DNA of 64,000 nucleotides from positions 61,775,920 to 61,839,919 of the forward strand of contig NC_087247.1 of NCBI RefSeq assembly GCF_037042905.1, read 5' to 3'. Below are positions 48,780-60,285 of this stretch, in pieces. This stretch comes from Lytechinus pictus. Lineage: Eukaryota; Echinodermata; Echinoidea; Temnopleuroida; Toxopneustidae. The position numbers and the translations under genes are program-made. Every line of letters begins with the position of its first letter. The stretch's first letter is position 1. Below the pieces are notes generated by a model. That model did not search any database. It was not told the origin of the DNA and saw only the letters and a program-made list of their open reading frames with translations.

Positions 48780-50252
48780 TGCCCCCCCTGGCGGACTTCA
48801 CCGGGAAAATAAAAGAAAAACGGGAAAAAGAAAAAAAAGGAGGGAGAAAGAAAGGGAAAGGGGAAAAGGAAAGGAGGAAAAGAAAAGGGAAAGGGAAAAG
48901 CGAAAAGAAAACGATTTTTTTAATGGAAAAGGAAGGAAAGCGGAAAAATGTACGAAAGAACAGTTGAGAAAGAACAAATAGCGGGAAACGAAGTTAGAAT
49001 GTAATTAGTCAAAAGCAAAATTGGAAAACAAACAAAAGGGACAAGAAAAAAAATAATAACACGACCGGGCTGCCGATGATTGAAATTAAAGAGCGGGAAG
49101 AAAGATGGACTGCATACAACATTGTGCTATAAGCTTGCTAAATTGTATGCAAATAAGCTACCGGGGCTTTGCCCCAGACCCCACACAGTAGGGGCTCTTC
49201 ATTTATAACATTCAAATGGCTCTATAACGCCCTCGTTCAATCACGTTCAATCACTGGCATACAGGCGGGGGAGGGGTCTTGGTTCCACACCCAAGATGAA
49301 ATAAAAGAAATTATAGGAGACGACGTATAATGGAATGAATGGAAACAATGAAATGTGTTATTTGCTGAATATAATGGAAAATCTATCAAATAATTAGAAT
49401 TTAATGTCAATAGGCATTTTTTTCCAGCTCGCTTTGCACGCTGGCGACTTTTTACAAATTTTTCCCACATTACTATGTTTTGCCCCCTCAAAATATTTGG
49501 TTCATTACGCAACTGGGTTGAATAAATGTGTAGTGTAAAAGCTATATTCTGTATATGCCCGCGATTTGATTAAAATAGCGGCAATCTGCGAGGTTTAAAT
49601 GGTTTTGATATCAAGAAGTTCCGGGGGCTCCGCCCCGGACCCCAATCGCACAGCACTGCGTATGGAAGGGTTGGGTCATGGCCCCAAAAGTTCTACAAAC
49701 AAGAACAAACAAAAAAGGAGGAAAGAAAAGCAAAGGAAAAGTGTAGGATATAATTTTATGTACTGAATATAATGTCAAAAAATAGCTCAAAGTTAGATTC
49801 TCATGATAAGGTGATTTTTTTCTCGCTCGCTTCGCTCGCTCGGGACTTTTATAAAGCAACTTTTTAGCACATGTGCTATACTTCGCACCTCGTTTTTTTT
49901 TTTTACTCTTCACGCTACTGCCGCAAAGAATCCTGTTCACAATGGCGTACAGACCACAAAAAAAGGAATCTAAAGAGAGAAAAGTGAAATATATTATTCC
50001 TTGGATAATCATGTCAAAATATATCACAAAATTTGATTTTTGTATTAAAAAGGTAAAAAAAATTGCTCGCTCGCTTCGCTCGCTCGCAACTTTCTTTTAA
50101 AGATAAATTCTGCCCGATACGCGATATCTGGCCTTCTCAAAATAGTCGCCTCATTACACCATTATCATGATTATGCCTGTTCATACCATGATATGACCGG
50201 GAAATGTTTGGCTCTTGCCCCCCCTGGCCACCGACCCCTGTTACGCCGCTGG
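48780..50252. mobile_element. hAT-like C-tract/GA-tract element, copy B
   Basis: Colinear with 7,620-9,183: CCCCCCTGGCGGACTTCACC, a long GA tract, GAGCGGGAAGAAAGATGGA, CTCGCTCGCTTCGCTCGCTC (49,822 and 50,068) and the end CCCCTGTTACGCCGCTG at 50,252. The first few dozen bases of the left end are missing. Confidence 0.7.
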
Positions 50253-50800
50253 TCTTGAATTGATCAAATTGAAATATGACATACTGTAGCACAAGTGGAA
50301 GCTATGTTGTCATAAGAATAATAATAAAAATCAGAGTATATAATTAGCCACAGTAGATTTGATTGACTTATACTTCGGGTTTATGTGGCTATACATATTT
50401 CAAGTAATTGGTTTTGGGGGTTTTTTTTTTTGGGGGGGGGATGTCCTCAGTGATAGTTGATACCCACTGTGTGTTTGGCCAACTTTAATTGGTAAGCATA
50501 CATTGACTTAACTTGTAAAATCTAAAGTATATAGACCATGCGCATGTACAGAAAATGAAGTCCAAGAATATATTTAAAAACAACAACAACAACAAACAGT
50601 ATACATGCATAACAGATAATACAACCTATTTGAACAAAATAACTTTCACAATTTGCAAGCACTACATTTGACAGTAAGCTCTACTATTAATACTTTTGAA
50701 AAAAAAACTCACTGTACACTTGCCTCACCTCATCTTACATTGTCCTCCATATATATCTTATCATTATACATTCTTTGATAAAACCTCACTGTACACTTAC

Positions 50801-51356
50801 CCCCGGGGGGGGGGCACTTACATTGACGAGTGGATACCATGCGCGACCAAGAAAACACGTAAAAATTATGTCTTTTTCAAAATAGGGCACGTTACGTACG
50901 TAACGTGATAAGGGTGTCAAAAACACAAAAATAATGAAAAAAGGGTATCTATTTCGCTAGGAAAGCTACGTGTTTAGGGTATGATAAAACAAAATTAAAA
51001 TGTTGTATAAAGGATGTCCTTTTTGCCCCAACACTACGTGTTTAGAGTCCCGATTTGCGCGAGGTGAGGAAGGTGGGACCTTACTAAACCAAATGGTGTG
51101 TAAATTAGGTAAAACCGACGACCGACGGACCCGTGACACAACAATAAAATATACTTGTTTAGGGGTTCATTTCAGGGAATACTTGCCAAGAGTATAGTTT
51201 TGTTTCCAATACTTGTTAAGGGTAGGGTTTCAGACGCCAATACTTGTTAAGAGGTGCATTTTCAGAACATGGAAAATACGTGTTTAGGGTGCTTTTCGAG
51301 ACCCCGTGGTCGCGCATGGTATCCACTCGTCAATGGAAGTGCCCCCCCCCCCCGGG
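50801..51356. mobile_element. CCCGGG-ended element, complete copy 3
   Basis: 556 bp, flanked by ACACTTAC (50,793-50,800) and ACACCTAC (51,357-51,364), an 8-bp duplication with one mismatch. It is inserted in the right minisatellite arm of the 4.7-kb composite. The perfect GTTACGTACGTAAC palindrome is retained (about 50,890-50,903). Confidence 0.85.
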
Positions 51357-51916
51357 ACACCTACCTCATCTCAGCTTACATTGTCCTCCATATATATTTG
51401 TATTATCTCCTCTTTTGTAAAACCTCAGCATCATTGTACACTTGCCTCATCTCATCTTACATTGTCCTCCATATATATTTGTATCATCTCCTCTTTTGAA
51501 AAAATCTCACTGCACACTTGCCTTAAGGGGCCTTATCTCATCTTACATTGTCCTCTACATATATTTTATCATTATACATTCTTTGTTAAAACCTCACTGT
51601 ACACCTACCTCAGCTCGTCCTCCAAATATATTTGTATTATCTCCTCTTTTGAAAAACCTCACTGTACACTTGCCTCATCTCATCTTACATTGTCCTCTAC
51701 ATATATCTTTTTAGTATACATTCTTTGATAAAAAACCTCACTGTACACCTAGCTACCTCATCTCATCTTACATTGTCCTCCATATATATTTGTATTATCT
51801 CCCTTTTTGAAAAACTTCATCCACTATACTACTCATTCTCTGTTAAATAAACTCCTACGTTGTTTTATACACACACACACCATTTGAAAACTCTCTTTGC
51901 TTATTTACACTCGGTA

Positions 51917-51917
51917 T

Positions 51918-51964
<47 letters not shown>

Positions 51965-51984
51965 GCACACACACACACACACAC
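51917..51984. repeat. (AC)n microsatellite
   Basis: About 33 AC repeats with one CCGC interruption. Its mirror is the shorter (GT)n at 47,488-47,514 in the opposite arm of the composite. Confidence 0.9.
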
Positions 51985-52206
51985 GACCACGATCTAATGA
52001 ATATTCATCGCGAACTGTCCCATTGAGAGTGACGTAGAGCTGGACATTCCATCGCCCCTCGTTGTACGTTGTCGTCAAAAGTGCCTACCGTTTAGTTTAG
52101 GTATACGCAGCAGGATGAATGCCAATAACATGATATTAGAAACACTGACCTTATACACTGAAGACATGGTAGGCAATATGCATGTAAATTGTCATAAAAA
52201 TAAATC

Positions 52207-52427
52207 TTTATTTAAAAATGAAATGAAATACTGTACAGTGACAGTCATAAAGGTGGATACAATAAGATATCAACCTCTATCATAATTGACAATCATTAGA
52301 TCGGACACGTGACGTGCACGCTATATCGTAGACGAAAATTTTCTCGTCAAACTTCATTCCAATCACTGAAAAATGGCGCTTTTCTGTGGAGCGTAAAGCT
52401 CGTCCATGCTGATTCCGACAACAAAAC
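52207..52427 (-). CDS. Candidate terminal exon with poly(A) signal (unidentified gene)
   Basis: On the minus strand an acceptor (ATTACCAG, ending 52,428) is followed by an open frame that reads FVVGISMDELYAPQKSAIFQ and stops at 52,363-52,365; AATAAA follows at 52,207-52,212, about 150 bp later. An alternative phase-0 frame ends SDWNEV. A strong donor (AGCCGAG then GTAAGT at about 53,033-53,044) lies upstream and would be in phase with the first frame, but its own exon has an in-frame stop. I do not recognise the protein. It may be the 3' end of the gene that starts at 58,036. Confidence 0.3.
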
Positions 52428-53219
52428 CTGGTAATGATACCTTAGTCCACATAGCTTTGGTCGCTGTAATAATAATAATTTAGTGAGTATGAAATGTTTC
52501 AGAGAGCATGTATAGATCTAAGTTCGTAGTAATAATAACTGGGGATCCTGCCCGGAATTTACGGAAAGTGACTGACCAGGGCAGGGCAGTAGGCCTAGGC
52601 CTAGCTAAAATAATAAAGTTAGGCAGTAGGCCTAGAGGCTAGAGGCGCACGGCCAATAAATATGGGAGACTCCAAAAAGAGTCCAATAGGGGAGACAATC
52701 TCCCACATTGGAAACTTGCTTTGCAAAAGGACAAAAGAAACAACACCAACAAAAGCATGATTTGGCGTAGACAGCTGGCAGCCGTCTGTTTTGAGGAGTT
52801 TTTTAACATTTTTTTTTTTTTTTTCTCCTCGTACACAGACGGCTCGCTAGCGTGCAGCCACCATTAGGGGACTTGCAATGCAAACTCCCCCGTCGGGGCT
52901 CTTCAATTTTTGTCTTTAATGAATAAAAATCTTGAAAATTAACGCGACCAAAATGCAAATTAATATTCCCTCAGTCTTGGCATTAATTGCCAAAAAACGG
53001 AGAAAAATCAAGTTAAAAGGAACAAAAACAGTGACTTACCTCGGCTGTCGCGCAAATTCACTTCCCCGTTTTATCCGATCTTAAGTACATAAACATATGG
53101 CCATTGAGTCCCCTGTACAGATCGCGCTAGAACTTCGGTCTCTGTATTTGGTGAGTGAAGCCAACGGAGTTCAGCTGAACAACCAACATAACAGAGACCG
53201 AAGCTTTTGGTCTAGATTT

Positions 53220-54809
53220 GGCGCTAGTGTAGTTTCGCACCTCCCCGTTTAATGGTTTTCAAACATGTACAATCTCACCCTAAATAATTCACAACCTAAA
53301 ATACTTGCATCTGAGCCTCCAAAGTCCAGTAGAAGTTGAATATTTGCCGTTTTGACACTTTTTTACAAAGTTTTATGATGGGGTGTCCAAACTTCGCGCA
53401 CTTTTCAAAAATATTCATCAGGCTTAAATTTGTTCACAAAATATTCATAATTTATACAAAACCAATTCAAGAAATAGTAACCACATTGACGGCAAGATCG
53501 TAAACTGTAAAATCATGGACGAAAATGTAAAGTAGGTCAAGGGGATTCGCCGGTATCGCGATCTCAAAATTCTATTCCGATCGGCGAATGCGCGCTGTGC
53601 TGGAAAACCGTTCAGAAAAAGTGTGACCTAATTTCGCGGACCAAAGTTTTTGTGGACATTTAAACAAAAACTCAAGCTCAAAAAATGAAATATTTATATC
53701 AGATTGATGGCAAAATGCCATAGAATCGGTTAGTACCACATTTAACTCACATTTTTGATGATTTCTGCTTGCAAAATGGTGATATCGTGATGCTTGTTGA
53801 GAATATCAGATTTCTTAAAAACGGGCGCTAACAGTGACTAATTTGCCGATCTTTTGCCAATATTTTCATGAATACTGAACTCATCCTAAAGAAACTTACA
53901 CCAAAGGGTAATTTTAGGTCGCTTTTCACGTTGATGATGTCAGATTTTAAGAATATTGGCTAGTTTTTTAGATAATGACCGTCCGCGAAGTATGGACACG
54001 CGCGAAGTTTGGACTCACTGCCATACACCTATTTCGGAATTACTCGGTCGCTTGATCAAGCTCAGCGCTGCACATAAGCAGTCGGTACGCGTACAGTACG
54101 TACCACCTAGTGAAGTGCAAGAAGAGCAAGTTTTTCTATGGTATCTTCAAAAAGATTTTTTCCCCTCTTTCAGCTTGCACCAAGTATTACGGTAGTGGTT
54201 GTGCAGAGTGGTTGATGTTTGTTGTGTGAAGGTATGTGTGTGGGGTGTGCGTGTGTGTGATTTTTTGAATGAAATAAGAAATGTGAAAAATGTGAATACA
54301 GTTGAAAGTTCTCTGACCTAGGCTAGAGTTCAAAACAAGGCTCTAGGTACATTATTATTTCTTATTTCATCGCTAAATCTACGTGTATTCACATTTTTCA
54401 CATTTCTTATTTCATTCAAACAAGCACACACACGCACACCCCACACACACCTTCACACAACAAACATCAACCACTCTGCACAACCACTACCGTAATACTT
54501 GGTGCAAGCTGAAAGAGGGGAAAAAAATCTTTTTGAAGATACCATAGAAAAACTCGCTCTTCTTGCACTTCACTAGGTGGTACGTACTACGCGTACCGAC
54601 TGCTTATGTGCAGCGCTGAGCTTCAAGCGACCGAGTGATTCCGAAATAGGTGTAAAACTTTGTAAAAAAAAGTGTCAAAACGGCAAATATTCAACTTCTA
54701 CTGGACTTTGGAGGCTCAGATGCAAGTATTTTAGGTTGTGAATTATTTAGGGTGAGATTGTACATGTTTGAAAACCATTAAACGGGGAGGTGCGAAACTA
54801 CACTAGCGC
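53220..54809. mobile_element. Long palindromic foldback with one arm interrupted
   Basis: The left arm pieces (53,220-53,375 and 54,024-54,295) pair with the right arm (about 54,380-54,809), ends GGCGCTAGTGTAGTTTCGCA and its complement. The right arm is continuous; the left is interrupted by the 53,376-54,023 element. Centre near 54,340. The frame 53,956-54,195 is within the arm and is not supported as a gene. Confidence 0.82.
53376..54023. mobile_element. TA-flanked non-autonomous element nested in the foldback
   Basis: 648 bp with ends TGATGGGGTGTCCAAACTTC and (reversed) TGGCAGTGAGTCCAAACTTC, then CGCGC on both. TA flanks it on each side (53,374-53,375 and 54,024-54,025), and the opposite arm keeps the empty site with a single TA (54,653-54,654). 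A TA duplication suggests a Tc1/mariner-type mechanism. Confidence 0.85.
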
Positions 54810-54984
54810 CCATGATTTTTTCCACCCAAAATTTTGTCTCACTGAGGTCAGAAGCCCATTTGTTTTGTGTGTGATTGACAACAAAAATCCTTATCAAATC
54901 AAAAGTAGACGGTGAATTTGAAAGTAGACGGTAAACTAAAACTACAAGGGGGTAATTTTTCATGAGGAATCTGCTTATCACATT

Positions 54985-55170
54985 TTTATTTGCCACCAAG
55001 CAAGGTAATCCTTTTGCAGCAAATGTAAACAAAGGAAATTGGTCTCCAAAACTGGAGACTGTCTCTGAAATTGGATACCCAAATTCTTTACAAAAGTCTC
55101 TGATATATTATTGGAGATAATCTCCCATTTGGAGACAGTCTCCAATATTGCCTTGGCCGTGCGCCTCTAC
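54985..55170. repeat. GGAGACTGTCTCC-type repeat, copy 2
   Basis: Reverse complement of the repeat at 12,957-13,165, including CTTTTGCAGCAAATGTAAAC and GGAGACTGTCTCTGAAATTG. With the related piece at about 52,640-52,700 (GGCGCACGGCCAA on both, mirrored) it may mark the outer ends of a 2.5-kb element that encloses the 53,220-54,809 foldback. Confidence 0.6.
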
Positions 55171-55194
55171 TGCAGTCTGCACTGTCTAACTTAT

Positions 55195-56676
55195 ACCTCA
55201 GGCGATGTTCGTGCAGGCTCCACTTCACTACCGCTACACTACGCTCCACCTACCCGAACAAGGTGGGATGGCAATCATGGTTATCATAAAAATTAAAGAA
55301 CAAAAATATAACGAGGGATATGAATGAGTTAATATCTTACTCTACCAGGCGCGTAGCCAGGGGGGGCAGTCGCCCCCCAAAAACGTCCCCAAAAAGAAGA
55401 AAAAAAAGGGAAAAAAGTTGAGAAAAGGAAAAGGAGGAAAGGGAAGAAAGGTAGCTTGTTTGTTTTTTTTATTCTTTATTTTTTTTCCCCTAAAGAGAAA
55501 CCCCTTCTCTCTTGCTCTAAATTTATATATGAATTTTGCTTCCGCGCTGTGCGCGGTTAAATGACAATATTGAAGTTCTCCATTGTTTCCCCTACCCTTT
55601 CTCTAACCCTGTTTTTCCACCTCGGCTATATGTGTTTCTTGCCAGTTAAAGTTCAAATGTACACATTATGGCATGGAATTTGAGTAAGATTAGGCCGAAC
55701 TATATGAAGTTTTTTTTTTTTTTAATTGATCGCGCAACTTCTGGTCGGGTCGGCTCCGGGCGGGTAAAATCTATATATCAATTTCTGCTGTCACCTTCAT
55801 AAAGTCAACTTTTCCCGCTTTTCAGCTCATTACTAAACAACCATAATTTTGGGGCAACCAGGTTCCTAATTCAAAAAGAGGAAGGTATAAAATTTGTGTC
55901 GTATTAAATAAAAAGTACAATATTTTTATCGAATTCTATTAAACTTCATGTCATTTCCCTGCACATTCATCTCCTGTCCTGTTTTGCGCCCTCAGTTTGA
56001 AATTTTGAATGACACTTTAGTTTCTTTATAGTTCAAAATGAAGCGCTTCAGGATAAGTCAAAGAAATTAGGCATCCTTTTTTATATAATTTCAATAAATC
56101 ACAGAAGTTTCAACTTTTTGCGCACGATTTTCCTCGTAATGAAGTTCAATAATCTTATAAAATCAATTGAATTAGAGCCGATGGGGTATTAGAGATATCT
56201 GCATTTGATGAAACGTCCGCCCTTTGAAATTTCAGAGTTTCATTACCCTGCGCGGGGAGGAATATCTTCCTCCCGGCATATACACTCCTTCTCCTCTGTT
56301 TTGCGAGTTAATGATTTTGGGCCAGTATCTTTTTCCTCACACGTATTATTCACAGCCACCGATCGCATGCGATGTTTTGAAATCGGCCGTGAATAATACG
56401 TGTGAGGAAAAAGATACTGGCCCAAAATCACCAATTTTGAGGATAACCGGAGGATGGACACGGAGTGAAATACGGGTGTAGAGTAAGATATTAAGTCAGT
56501 CATATCCCTTGTTATATTTTTGTTCTTTAATTTTTACGATAACCATGATTCCCATCCCACCTTTTATGACTCAGAATATCCGATCTAGTTCACTGTCCCG
56601 ATGTTCGGGTAGGTGGAGCGTAGTGTAGCGGTAGTGAAGTTGAGTGGAGCCTGCACGAACATCGCCTGAGGTACTG
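55195..56676. mobile_element. Foldback element with an inserted GA-tract element
   Basis: 55,195-55,345 (CTCAGGCGATGTTCGTGCAG.. to ..ATATCTTACTCTAC) is mirrored by 56,480-56,676. At 55,346 the sequence changes to CAGGCGCGTAGCCAGG, a C/G tract and a GA-rich tract, matching the hAT-like family start; its right end is not clear, probably near 56,200. Near the centre is a perfect hairpin at 56,312-56,430. Confidence 0.65.
56312..56430. repeat. Perfect 42-bp inverted repeat (hairpin)
   Basis: 56,312-56,353 and 56,389-56,430 are exact reverse complements with a 35-base loop that contains GATCGCATGCGAT. Sits at the centre of the 55,195-56,676 foldback. Confidence 0.85.
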
Positions 56677-56710
56677 ACACAACAGTCGACACGTTTATTG
56701 CGGTGGCCTA

Positions 56711-56900
56711 ACCCAAGGAGCTCCGGCCCACTTCGCGGGCTGGAGCCCAGGAGTCGACCGTGCAAAACGAGGGAGACACTGGGGTAGATTGGGGTCTCAA
56801 TGGTATTAGTAATCTTAATAAAATGTGGAAACGGAAATTATGACTTACTATGATTATATGGATGAAGGTCTATCGTGACACAAATTCGATCGAGGCACAG
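56711..56900. mobile_element. End of a Mutator-like foldback related to 43,298
   Basis: TAACCCAAGGAGCTCCGGCC, then GGAGCCCAGGAGTCGACCGT and ATTATATGGATGAAGGTCTA match one arm of the 43,298-43,812 element. The facing arm is not adjacent; a piece with AATGGCCGATCGAGACCGAG and GTCCGTGCCTCGATGTCAGG is at 58,291-58,361. Confidence 0.6.
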
Positions 56901-57212
56901 CTCAGTGCCAGTGGAACTAGCGTATAGCCTGGATGATTCTAAGTTCTGGAGAGTAAAAAAGTATCTACTGTACTGACGTAGACTTACTCTCCATGAAGCC
57001 CACTCACACAACATGCGAGGTTAGTATACTAACCTCGCACAACGCATGTGATTTCATACTGTGCATTTTTAAGTTTTCATTTATGACACGAATGTCAGGG
57101 AATGAAACATGCCAAAAAGTTCAACATATTTCCTATACGTAATTTACAATAATCTCCTAGCTTAATTTTATAAATTCGAAATTATTTGTAAAAATGATTT
57201 TTTAATGCTTAC

Positions 57213-58036
57213 CTCCAAATTTCGGCCAAGATACTCCGTCTGTCCGTCCAAGTACTGCGGTAGAAATCACGCAAACAACAATTGAAATGCGATTTTTTTT
57301 TCCTATTGAACAGTCTCGATTTAAGTCGTCGGCGCATTGGAAATTGTAGAAAAAAAATCAACAGGTTGCATTTCATGTATATTTACTTATAGGTAAAGTA
57401 CGCCATCTTTTGACAGATGATGATGAAAGTGGATTGAACGAGCAAGAAAATAATGCTGAGCGCCTCGAATGCAGCTAGCAGTACAAGCTGCAGACAAACA
57501 GTACAAACCGGCATATGAATAATATCGCGCGCCCTCTTTAGGCAAAAATTGTTATCCACGCTGATCAGGAGGCATCTACGTGAAGATCAAGCAAAAATGC
57601 TTTTTTTTTATTAAAAAAAACAGCAAAGAGAATTCAACAAACGATCCATATGGTTCGGTAAGTGTCATAGCGCAATTAGAAATCTTAGCTATAATGGTAT
57701 GTTATAGTTATTTGAGCAAAAAGGGTGTGAAAGATTCGCGTGCACCAGGTGCATATGAATCCTTCGCACGCGAGATGAATTGAACCCATTGGTGCGTTAA
57801 GCCTGGTTCGGTTAGCCATTGGTCTGTACACACCGTAGGTTTTCCCACGGTGAAACTAGACCTAAATCACACGTTTTGCTTAGGATTTTGAGCCCAAACT
57901 AACGTACATGGGCCAAAAACAATATTTACCCCCCAAATTTAATATGTTTGTATATATTCATTCAAGAAATAGTAGTAAATATGACAAATAATTAAGAGCA
58001 TGAGCGTTGACTTACCCAGTCTGTTTTGGTCGCCAT
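57213..58036 (-). CDS. Candidate first two coding exons of an unidentified gene
   Basis: On the minus strand ATG at 58,036 stands in CAAGATGGCGACC, which matches the YY1-type AAGATGGCG start context of many housekeeping promoters. Exon 1 (58,016-58,036) reads MATKTDW and ends at a strong donor GTAAGT. Exon 2 (57,213-57,254) has an acceptor TTTCTACCGCAG, reads YLDGQTEYLGRNLE and ends at GTAAGC; both junctions are phase 0. I do not recognise the product and could not follow it with confidence; a possible terminal exon is at 52,427-52,363. The DNA to the left is mostly foldback elements, which would then be intronic. Confidence 0.35.
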
Positions 58037-58107
58037 CTTGATGTCTTTATTATCGATACCTAGATACCACACGCGTGTATAGCTGCCAATTTAAATTTTA
58101 AAATACT

Positions 58108-58190
58108 TGCATCGGCCGATAAATATCATGAATCGGTCGATAATTATCAAGGATTAAAGAAATTTTTATGATATTAATCGACCGATGCAA
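58108..58190. repeat. Short hairpin with TCGGTCGAT arms
   Basis: TTGCATCGGCCGATAAATAT (58,108) pairs with ATATTAATCGACCGATGCAA (ending 58,190), separated by about 37 bases that include a further ATCGGTCGAT. Confidence 0.65.
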
Positions 58191-59227
58191 TTATTTAACG
58201 ATTTTACGATAGCCTCCAGGTTAAGTTGATCCTCAAAAACATGAAAAACAAAAAGTTCTGTCGCGATATCTCCTTTCAAATTCAAAACAAAATGGCCGAT
58301 CGAGACCGAGGCTATATTTTGGGTTTTTTTGAAGGTCCAGTCCGTGCCTCGATGTCAGGATTTGCGTGTCACCATACACTCACACGTATTGTGAATGTGA
58401 GGTTAGTAATGTTATACAAACCCCACCCAAGGCAAGGGTTCATTACATGCCGCCGCGCACAGAAAAATCAAGCCATAGAACTAGAAGTCGTGTGTTGTGG
58501 ATACCAGAAGTGGGATCCCAGCACGTGCGACCCACTAGTTCGCGGTCACGCGCATCTTCCTGAGAAAGTCACAAAGACGAATGCATTGGAATGGAAGTCG
58601 GCAACATGCGCGATCGTTTGGAACATGTTTTAAAAGGGTTTTGAGGTGTTAATGCTTTACAATAAAATGAGTGATTTTTATTAGAAAGATAAACGAATGA
58701 CGCATCTTCTGAGCAAATCGCAAAGGAAGATAAAATGAAAATAATTCTCAGATCACAGGTCAATGAACGATCAGCGGGACATCTTTTATAAGTATTTTTA
58801 TGTTAGGTGCTAGCGATTTAGAATTATTGGAATGATCTCTTGATCTCGTACGATGTAAGAGAGTAGCACAGTGATGTCCGTCGATAATACGACTTTTAAA
58901 AGTTCACGGCAGGATACGCTATCACCACGAGGTTGAAGAGAAGATATCTATCCTCGTAAACATCGTCAGAGATAATACCGCGTCTTTCTCCCTGAATAAT
59001 GCAACCTCTAAATAGCTAGCACCTCAAAAACAATCTTGAAATATGTTCTGAACGATCACGCACTGTAACTAGATCTACGCCGATTTTTTATATCCGATTT
59101 TTTCCTTCAAGGGGCATGATTGAAGATCGGCAAGTGATCGCCGATTGTGGTGAAATCGAATGGAATCGGTTACAAGCTTAGATACAAACCTCGTACCACT
59201 CATTCAATGAACAAGGTTATGATATAA

Positions 59228-60176
59228 CCTTGTTCTCAGTTACATCTTATGTGGCAAAATAAGGTTGAAAATGTTCGGATTATTTTCTAAGAATATTTTC
59301 TCTTTTTCTTTTGGACAAATGCTTGATTTTTTTACACTGTCAGTTTCCATTACAGCTTTTCATTATATAACTTGGCTCTTAAGTAAATTTGATTCTTTAA
59401 ATTATTTGTTCTTTATTAAAAATAGAGCTTGAAAATGAAAATTTTCTTGCCATATTACTTTCCACCAATAGAGGGCGTACACAAAAAAATATGCCAAAAA
59501 TTCAAGTTTTTGAGCACTCTGGTCAATACAAAAATTATTCTAAGTTACTAATGAAAATTGAATTGCAACTGTATGGAAATTAATAATTTTGGTCACAAAA
59601 GTGATATTTCAATGATTTTTTAAAGTGTGTGCTCAATACAGCATTGGCATACTATAGTCCTACCTGTAGATTCTCCACAGGCATGATGGTTGCAGTGGGG
59701 CAGTGCCTTGTTCTCAGTTACATCTCCATGTGTGGCAAAATAAGGTTGACAATGTGTGGCTTATTTTCTCTTTTTCTTTTGGACAAATGCTTGATTTTTT
59801 TACACTGTCAGTTTCCATGACAGCTTTTCATTATATAACTTGGCTCTTAAGTAAATTTGATTCTTTGAATTATTTTTTTCTTTATTAAAACTAGATCTAG
59901 AGCTTGAAAAATAAAAATTTTCTTGCCTTATTACTTTCCAAATAGAGGGCGTACACAAAAATATGCCCAAAATTCAAGTTTTTGAGCGCTCTGGTCAATA
60001 CAAAAATTATTCTAAGTTACTAATGAAAATTCAATTGCAATTGTATGGAAATTAATCATTTTAGTCACAAAAGTGATATTTAATGATTTTTTTAAGTGTG
60101 TGCTCTATACAGCGTTGGCATACCATAGTCCTACCTGTAGATTCCCCACAGGCATGATGGTAGCAGTGAGCCAGTG
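59228..60176 (+). repeat. Tandem duplication, period about 478 bp
   Basis: Unit 1 (59,228-59,705) and unit 2 (59,706-60,176) are colinear, from CCTTGTTCTCAGTTACATCT to CATGATGGTTGCAGTG. Differences are few substitutions and short indels, so the duplication is fairly recent. Short open frames inside are AT-rich and not supported as coding. Confidence 0.88.
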
Positions 60177-60285
60177 CCTCGCACCACGTATGTGTTTACG
60201 CTATGCCTATGGATTTTAGAGTTGTCGGTTAACATAACGCGAATAATGTTAAAAATTGTTAGCCGAAACTCATTCCGCGACTCAC

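Larger units (their letters stand above)
47380..52081. mobile_element. 4.7-kb inverted-repeat composite with minisatellite arms
   Basis: The left arm (47,380-47,950) and right arm (50,695-52,081, reversed) share, in mirrored order: CTTTTGACGACAACGTACAA, a CCAGCTCTACGTCACTC segment, ATGAATATTCATTAGATCGT, a GT/AC dinucleotide run, a GAGAATGAGTAGTATAGTG segment, and a tandem array of about 80-bp units (ATATGGAGGACAATGTAA..GATGAGGCAAGTG). The right array has expanded and carries a CCCGGG element (50,801-51,356). Between the arms lie a TTAA element and copy B of the GA-tract element. No coding is visible. Confidence 0.75.

Noticed and set aside
58226..58633. 135-codon plus-strand frame
   Set aside because: Its start overlaps a Mutator-like foldback fragment and no domain or splice pattern is visible.
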